64,000 nucleotides of DNA from Pseudolabrys sp035718275. GTDB lineage: Bacteria > Pseudomonadota > Alphaproteobacteria > Rhizobiales > Xanthobacteraceae. Location of the stretch: assembly GCA_035718275.1 (NCBI GenBank), contig DASTHI010000033.1, forward strand, positions 61,743-125,742. Reading direction: 5' to 3'. Each line of letters starts with the position of its first letter. Positions within the stretch are counted from its first letter, which is position 1. Positions 59,934 through 64,000 of this stretch are shown piece by piece. The notes beneath the pieces are model-generated. The model did not search any database, had not been told where the DNA came from, and saw only the letters and a list, made by a program, of their open reading frames with translations. Both the position numbers and the translations under genes were made by a program.

Positions 59934-60393
59934 GCGCCCCCCCGATATTCCCGGCGGCTAGTCTTGTGAGAGCCGGTTAAATTGCCATAAAAATTTTTCG
60001 TCTGTTGGGAGATCAAGGCGGGCCAAAACGAAAAGCCAACCAACGATCGTCAGTTGAGTGCGCGACGATTCTGCAGACCCATGGACGCGCATCCTGACGC
60101 TTTCAGAGTCACTGCCCCTCGCTCGGCAGCCTGAGCAAATCGGCTCATCGCATTCAATGGTTCGCTGCGCAAACGCTCCAGAGTGCAAGGTCTCAACTTG
60201 CTGAAGCCGGATTTCGCGGGATTGCCACTCCGTTGGCGAGATCCAAGAAACGACTGCACCACCGCGAGGTAAGGGACTGCTTAACTATGCGCCGCTTTTG
60301 GTAGCGCGGTACCAACGTGGCTAACAGGCATTTAATGGGGTCTGCCTCAAAAATAGTGCTTTGCCGCCAAAACAATATTGGAGGATTGATTTC
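59934..60393. other. Intergenic region without a convincing gene
   Basis: These 460 bases contain only short frames without family resemblance and no strong hairpin. The part near 59.97 kb is AT-rich and may be a promoter for the leftward gene at 59.9 kb; the right end holds the strong ribosome site of the lipoprotein gene. One minus-strand frame at 60050-60262 looks like a fragment of a lost gene, but I cannot name it. Confidence 0.5.
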
Positions 60394-60843
60394 ATGAGAC
60401 CAGTTCTGATCGGCGCGCTCATGGTGAGTCTGGCAGGCTGTGCCTGCCAGCAGCAATTGCCCCACTCGTCCTTTTCAAAAGCCGAGAAGACCGTTGCGAA
60501 GAAGGAGATCAGGTCACACCGGAGGAAATCGATCAGACATGCCCATGCGGCGAAGATTCGTGCTTCCTCAAGCGACAGTTCCGAGGCCGCGATAAAAAAA
60601 GCCAAGGCAAAAGTTGCAGCAAAGATGGAGCTCCCCGCATCGGTTGAATTCGTCGACATGAAGAGGGCGGCCAGGAAAACCTCGACCGGCGATTCGATCG
60701 ATACCGTATGCGGTCACGTGAGAGGAAAAAACAAAGCAGGCGGCGAAACCGGAGAGAGGCCGTTTCTTTATCTGGTCCATGAAGACGAGGCCTATGTCGG
60801 CGTGTACATTCTGACGTCACCCTACCGCGATCTCTGCAATTGA
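60394..60843 (+). CDS. Putative lipoprotein, lysine- and alanine-rich
   Basis: A protein of 149 residues with a lipoprotein signal peptide: MRPVLIGALMVSLAGC with lipobox L13-AG-C16. A Lys/Ala/Ser-rich segment (about 30-75) may form a coiled, positively charged linker, and the C-terminal domain has VCGHVRGKNKAGGETGERPF and ends SPYRDLCN; the two Cys there may pair. GGAGG lies nine bases ahead of ATG 60394. No family is recognised; anchoring in the outer membrane is likely. Confidence 0.7.
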   Translation: MRPVLIGALMVSLAGCACQQQLPHSSFSKAEKTVAKKEIRSHRRKSIRHAHAAKIRASSSDSSEAAIKKAKAKVAAKMELPASVEFVDMKRAARKTSTGDSIDTVCGHVRGKNKAGGETGERPFLYLVHEDEAYVGVYILTSPYRDLCN

Positions 60844-60927
60844 ATTAGGCCTCTGCCTGCACCTGCGAGGTTCCGATTGTCCCATGCGCGCCTCCACTTT
60901 GCGGCGGGGATGGATGTCTGCAGCGGT

Positions 60928-60998
60928 CCTGGAAAATCCCTATCGAAATGAATACTTCGATTGAGCTTGGATCAGATTGCTCTTAAAGGATTTCCAGG
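60928..60998. repeat. Inverted repeat in front of the SRAP gene
   Basis: CCTGGAAAATCC (60928-60939) and GGATTTCCAGG (60988-60998) are inverted copies with one extra A in the first arm, 48 bases apart. The second arm lies eight bases before the SRAP start. It could be a regulatory site or an mRNA hairpin masking translation. Confidence 0.45.
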
Positions 60999-61005
60999 TG
61001 CCAGA

Positions 61006-61758
61006 ATGTGCGGCCGCTACGCAGTGACTTCCGCGCCGGAGGCGATCAGGGCTCTGTTCGGCTATCCCGAGCAGCCGAACTTTCCGCCGCGCTACAATAT
61101 TGCGCCGACACAGCCGATCGCGGTCGTGCGCCTGCACGAGGGCAGGCGGCAATTTGCGCTTTTGCGCTGGGGCTTCCTGCCGTCCTGGGTCAAGGATCCA
61201 AAAAACTTCACGCTGCTGATCAATGCGCGCGGTGAATCGGTCATCGACAAGCCGGCGTTCAAGGCGGCGATGAGGCGCCGGCGCTGCCTCGTTCCGGCCG
61301 ACGGTTTTTACGAGTGGAAGGCGCTCGGGACCCGCAAGCAGCCTTATTTCGTGCGCGCGCGGTCGGGTTCGCCGCTCGCCTTTGCCGGGCTCTGGGAGAC
61401 ATGGACGGGACCCAATGGCGAGGAGCTTGAGACGGCGGCGATCGTGACCACGCGGGCGAGCGGCACGATCGCGCACATCCATGACCGCATGCCCGTGATC
61501 GTGCCGCCGGAGGCGTTCGACCTCTGGCTCGACTGCGCCAATGTCGATGCCGAGACGGCCGCCGCGTTGATTGCGCCGGCAGCCGAGACCGATCTCGAAG
61601 CTTATGAGGTCTCAAGCGAGGTCAATCGCACCGCGAATGATCATCCGGCACTGATTGAACGCCGGTCGGTGGCCTCGGAACCTGCACTTGACCGAGGCCC
61701 GCAAAAAGCCCCGCGCCTCCCGGCCAGTGAAGAAGACGGGCAGGGGGTGCTGTTTTGA
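61006..61758 (+). CDS. SRAP (HMCES/YedK-type) abasic-site protein
   Basis: A 250-residue SRAP protein, which crosslinks to abasic sites in single-stranded DNA through its N-terminal Cys2. The sequence starts MCGRYA, then RYNIAPTQPIAVVR, LRWGFLPSWVK, an active-site Glu in GFYEWK and the His in HDRMPVIV. Length is normal. No LexA box (GAAC-N7-GAAC) was found upstream. It lies directly before the ECF sigma gene, on the same strand. Confidence 0.92.
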   Translation: MCGRYAVTSAPEAIRALFGYPEQPNFPPRYNIAPTQPIAVVRLHEGRRQFALLRWGFLPSWVKDPKNFTLLINARGESVIDKPAFKAAMRRRRCLVPADGFYEWKALGTRKQPYFVRARSGSPLAFAGLWETWTGPNGEELETAAIVTTRASGTIAHIHDRMPVIVPPEAFDLWLDCANVDAETAAALIAPAAETDLEAYEVSSEVNRTANDHPALIERRSVASEPALDRGPQKAPRLPASEEDGQGVLF

Positions 61759-61771
61759 GTCGTCCTGTGGC

Positions 61772-61801
61772 GGGAACCTTATCGACCGCTCTGCATCCAA
61801 T
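61772..61801 (+). promoter_or_regulatory. ECF-type promoter of the sigma factor gene
   Basis: GGGAACCT (61772-61779), 11 bases, CTGCATCCAAT (61791-61801). The same pattern with the same 11-base spacer is found in front of the DUF4142 gene. GGAACC to TCCAAT gives a 17-base -35 to -10 spacing, as for ECF sigma factors. This copy overlaps the end of the SRAP region and leads to the sigma gene, so the sigma factor probably drives its own promoter. Confidence 0.65.
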
Positions 61802-61825
61802 ACATCGAAACCGAGGATGTCGCCG

Positions 61826-62512
61826 ATGACATTGATGCAGGCGCAACGGGCCGCCGAAACGCTCGATGACGGAGAACTTGTGCAGATGGCGCGCGCGCGT
61901 GATGAGGCTGCCGTGCGCGTCATCACCCGACGATACAACCGCCGCCTGTTTCGCATTGCGCGCAGCATTCTGCGCAACGACGCGGAAGCCGAAGACGTGG
62001 TGCAGGAGACCTATGTGCGCGCCTTCACCGGTCTCGACATGTTTCGCGGCGACGCTGCCTTCGGCACGTGGATCACGCGCATTGCCATGAACGAGGCATT
62101 GGGACGGCTGCGGCGTCGGCGGCCGACGGTGGACTGGGACAGCTATGCCGCCGAGCGGCGCGAGGCCGACATCATCCATTTCCCGATTTCGGCGGCAGCC
62201 AGTGATCCGGAGAAGACAATGGCGCAAGGCGAAATTCGTGCGGTGCTGGAAAAGGCGATCGACGCGCTTCCGGACGCCTTTCGTTCGATATTCGTCGCAC
62301 GCATCGTTGAAGGCATGAGCGTCGAGGAAACGGCGGACCTTTTCGGCCTCCAGCAGGAAACGGTGAAGACGCGGCTGCACCGCGCACGCGTCATGCTGCG
62401 CGCGGAGCTCGACAGGCAGCTCGGTCCGGCGCTCACAAGCAGTTTTCCGTTCGGCGGCCGGCGCTGCGAACGCATGACGGAATTGATCGTCCGCCGGCTC
62501 TGCATTCGCTGA
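61826..62512 (+). CDS. ECF RNA polymerase sigma factor with a cysteine-containing tail
   Basis: A sigma-70 ECF-type factor of 228 residues: region 2 at about 30-98 (DVVQETYVRAFTGLDMF, TWITRIAMNEALGRL) and region 4 at about 138-198 (LPDAFRSIFVARIVEGMS, QQETVKTRLHRARVML). A C-terminal extension of about 30 residues has FPFGGRRCERMTELIVRRLC with C214 and C226, as seen in a group of alphaproteobacterial ECFs. No anti-sigma gene is adjacent. ATG 61826 has GAGG nine bases ahead; ATG 61817 is the alternative. Confidence 0.9.
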   Translation: MTLMQAQRAAETLDDGELVQMARARDEAAVRVITRRYNRRLFRIARSILRNDAEAEDVVQETYVRAFTGLDMFRGDAAFGTWITRIAMNEALGRLRRRRPTVDWDSYAAERREADIIHFPISAAASDPEKTMAQGEIRAVLEKAIDALPDAFRSIFVARIVEGMSVEETADLFGLQQETVKTRLHRARVMLRAELDRQLGPALTSSFPFGGRRCERMTELIVRRLCIR

Positions 62513-62517
62513 ATTCC

Positions 62518-62547
62518 GGGAACCTCCGGCACTTCGCTGCATCCAAT
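62518..62547 (+). promoter_or_regulatory. ECF-type promoter of the DUF4142-cupredoxin operon
   Basis: GGGAACCT (62518-62525), 11 bases, CTGCATCCAAT (62537-62547), identical in both halves and spacing to the element before the sigma gene. It begins five bases after the sigma stop codon and lies 51-80 bases before the DUF4142 start. It predicts control of the two downstream genes by the sigma factor encoded just before them. Confidence 0.65.
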
Positions 62548-62597
62548 CCGGCAGCGATGCATGGCGCGGCCGCAGCGCCGCCAGCAAGGAGGTTTCC

Positions 62598-63119
62598 ATG
62601 ATTGCCCGACTCTCTGCAGGCGTTCTCGCCGCCTGCCTGCTCTCTGCCCCTGTTTTCGCGCAGAGCAGCAAGCCGACCGATCCACAGATCGCGCACATCG
62701 CCTATACCGCCGGCCAGATCGACATCGAGGCGGCGAAACAGGCGCTGAAGAAATCGAAGAACAAGGAAGTGCGCGAGTTCGCGCAGGATATGGTGCGCGA
62801 CCACACCGAGGTGAACAAGCAGGCGCTTGCGCTGGTCAAAAAACTGAACGTGAAGCCTGAGGACAACGACACGAGCCGCGCGCTGACCAAGGAGGCGAAG
62901 GCAAAACGCGCCGAATTGGACAAGCTGAAAGGTGCCGCCTTCGACAAGGCTTACGTCGCGAACGAGGTCGCCTTCCACAAGACGGTGAACAACGCGCTCG
63001 AAACCACGCTCATTCCTTCAGCAAAGAATGGCGAGCTCAAAGACCTGCTGCAGACCGGCCTGAAAATCTTCCAGGGCCACGAGCAGCACGCCGAGAATGT
63101 TCAGGCCGATCTCAAATAG
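62598..63119 (+). CDS. Exported DUF4142 protein
   Basis: A 173-residue periplasmic protein with a signal peptide (about 1-21, cut near AQS) and a ferritin-like DUF4142 helical bundle: HIAYTAGQIDIEAAKQAL, VRDHTEVNKQALAL, and a C-terminal LKIFQGHEQHAENV with two His. DUF4142 proteins are common in stress-related operons; metal binding is suspected, not shown. AAGGAGG precedes ATG 62598 at ideal spacing. The cupredoxin gene follows after 15 bases. Confidence 0.88.
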   Translation: MIARLSAGVLAACLLSAPVFAQSSKPTDPQIAHIAYTAGQIDIEAAKQALKKSKNKEVREFAQDMVRDHTEVNKQALALVKKLNVKPEDNDTSRALTKEAKAKRAELDKLKGAAFDKAYVANEVAFHKTVNNALETTLIPSAKNGELKDLLQTGLKIFQGHEQHAENVQADLK

Positions 63120-63134
63120 GGCGGGGGCCTCGTT

Positions 63135-63452
63135 ATGATGCCGGGACGGATCGCTCTTGCCGGGCTCGTTGTGTATGCCCTCTCGTCTGGCCCGGCATCA
63201 GCCGAAACCATTCGCGTGACGATCGACAAACTCGCCTTCGCTCCAACCGAGGTCAATGCCAAGGTCGGCGACACCATCGAATGGGTGAACAAGGATGCGC
63301 TCGCGCACACCGCGACCGCAACGAATGGCGACTGGAATGTCGTCATTGCGCCGAAGCAAAGCGGGCGCTTGGTGCTGAAGAAACCGGGGGCTGCGGATTA
63401 TTTCTGCAAGTACCACCCGAACATGAAAGGGCGCGTGATCGTTTCGCCATGA
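63135..63452 (+). CDS. Periplasmic cupredoxin (amicyanin/plastocyanin-like)
   Basis: A blue-copper protein of 105 residues with a signal peptide (about 1-23). The type 1 copper ligands are H58 (ALAHT) and the C-terminal C91-KY-H94-PN-M97. The compact C-x2-H-x2-M loop is of the amicyanin/pseudoazurin type. It probably carries electrons in the periplasm. It is 15 bases after the DUF4142 gene, so it should be expressed from the ECF promoter at 62518. Confidence 0.9.
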   Translation: MMPGRIALAGLVVYALSSGPASAETIRVTIDKLAFAPTEVNAKVGDTIEWVNKDALAHTATATNGDWNVVIAPKQSGRLVLKKPGAADYFCKYHPNMKGRVIVSP

Positions 63453-63520
63453 GGGCTCGACTGAATCCCCGCTCACATTCTTCGTCATGCTCGGGACATG
63501 CCCGCGCACATCCTCTTCAA

Positions 63521-64000
63521 GTCATGCCGGCCTTGTGCCGGCATCCACGACTTTCTTAACGGTGCTGCAACTCAGAAAGACGTGGATGGCCGGGACGAGC
63601 CCGGCCAAGACGAAGGAGAGTCCTCGACGTGGGGAGATTCCGTTTGGCCTCCGTAGAGTCATGCCGGCCTTGTGCCGGCATCCACGTCTTTCTTTATGGT
63701 GCTGCAACTCAGAAAGACGTGGAGGGCCGGGACGAGAGCCCGGCCATGACGAACGAGAGTCCTCGACGTGTGGATGAGCGGATCAGAGTGCGCCGCCTCT
63801 CACGTCATGCCGGCCTTGTGCCGGCATCCACGTCTTTCTTAACGGTGCTGCAACTCAGCAAGACGTGGATGGCCGGGACGAGCCCGGCCAAGACGAACGA
63901 GAGTCCTCGACGTGTGGATGAGCGGATCAGAGTGCGCCGCCTCTCACGTCATGCCGGCCTTGTGCCGGCATCCACGTCTTTCTTAACGGTGCTGCAACTC
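63521..64000. repeat. Tandem array of about 145-bp palindromic repeats, cut by the window end
   Basis: Units begin with GTCATGCCGG at 63521, 63658, 63804 and 63948; the last is incomplete. Each about 111-base unit holds three nested or adjacent dyads: ATGCCGGC/GCCGGCAT with a five-base loop, CCACGTCTTTCT/AGAAAGACGTGG (perfect in the first two units), and GGCCGGG/CCCGGCC. The 33-base spacers after units 2 and 3 are identical, so one period of 144 bases was duplicated recently. A degenerate partial copy may precede at 63484. Similar intergenic palindromes are common in Bradyrhizobium-related genomes. Confidence 0.85.

Noticed and set aside
60844..61005. A LexA box for the SRAP gene
   Set aside because: No GAAC-N7-GAAC pattern is present between 60844 and 61005.
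1..64000. tRNA or rRNA genes, CRISPR arrays, integrases and insertion sequences
   Set aside because: Reading for T-arm motifs (GGTTCGAATC-like), regular short repeats with spacers and transposase motifs found none that fit; the T-arm-like GGTTCGAA at 2090 and GGTTCGAATG at 41512 lie inside coding genes.

Overview
The window is chromosomal DNA of an alphaproteobacterium, most likely a member of the Hyphomicrobiales (Rhizobiales). The evidence is the gene content and order: a CcrM-type GANTC methylase, a mutY/dciA/dsbA/smc cluster, the petABC bc1 operon, TIGR02301 and DUF6111 proteins, a MarR-GNAT fusion, two-subunit glycyl-tRNA synthetase, an aerobic hemF and a cyanide-insensitive-type cydAB. 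The DNA is uniformly GC-rich and densely coding. I see no rRNA or tRNA gene, IS element, prophage, integrase or CRISPR array. Cytochrome b and c1 are separate genes, which argues against the Bradyrhizobium type in which they are fused.

Layout. 1-3.9 kb: DUF1285 (5' cut), CoA pyrophosphatase, DUF6111, CCA-adding enzyme, DM13 protein and a TauE/SafE exporter, all rightward. 3.9-5.3 kb: leftward trmL-hemF. 5.5-8.2 kb: petABC. 8.5-10.1 kb: mtnP and apt, which release and then salvage adenine. 10.1-12 kb: leftward lemA and an HtpX-like protease. 12-12.5 kb: an intergenic region with a strong terminator and a candidate structured small RNA. 12.5-17.4 kb: leftward dciA, dsbA-like and smc. 17.4-24.9 kb: mutY, a DUF892 ferritin-like protein, ridA, ccrM, a zinc metallopeptidase, moaB, the MarR-GNAT regulator and a PA0069-type radical SAM protein. 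24.9-27.7 kb: VOC, rnhB and a GT39-like membrane transferase. 27.7-30.1 kb: cydAB. 30.3-37 kb: purine permease, family-4 uracil-DNA glycosylase, ETF-ubiquinone oxidoreductase, a TPR protein and ispE. 37-44.5 kb: polyprenyl synthase, a methyltransferase, S49 protease, small membrane proteins and glyQS. 44.5-53.8 kb: DUF3096, ppdK, a PAS chemoreceptor, a SleB-like hydrolase, an MFS transporter and acuI. 53.9-56.6 kb: a leftward, partly overlapping operon ygfZ-tag-HD-phosphatase. 56.8-60 kb: a dihydroorotase-like protein, then four leftward genes including TIGR02301 and NUDIX. 60.4-63.5 kb: a lipoprotein, SRAP, and an ECF sigma factor with DUF4142 and cupredoxin genes. 63.5 kb to the end: an array of about 145-bp palindromic repeats cut by the window edge.

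Most of the window is housekeeping. The more interesting signals are regulatory. (1) The ECF sigma gene and the DUF4142-cupredoxin pair behind it carry the same promoter-like sequence with identical spacing, which indicates an autoregulated envelope-stress module. (2) A cluster of GANTC sites abuts the ccrM start codon, and a perfect GC hairpin lies in its first codons. (3) Two TTGA-N5-TCAA palindromes, 21 bp apart centre to centre, lie between the MarR-GNAT gene and the radical SAM gene. (4) A small-RNA-like locus lies downstream of smc. (5) Several very small membrane-protein genes are present, including a 43-codon one at 40.8 kb. No wholly new multi-gene system was found. The ECF module and the small-RNA locus are the best candidates for new biology.
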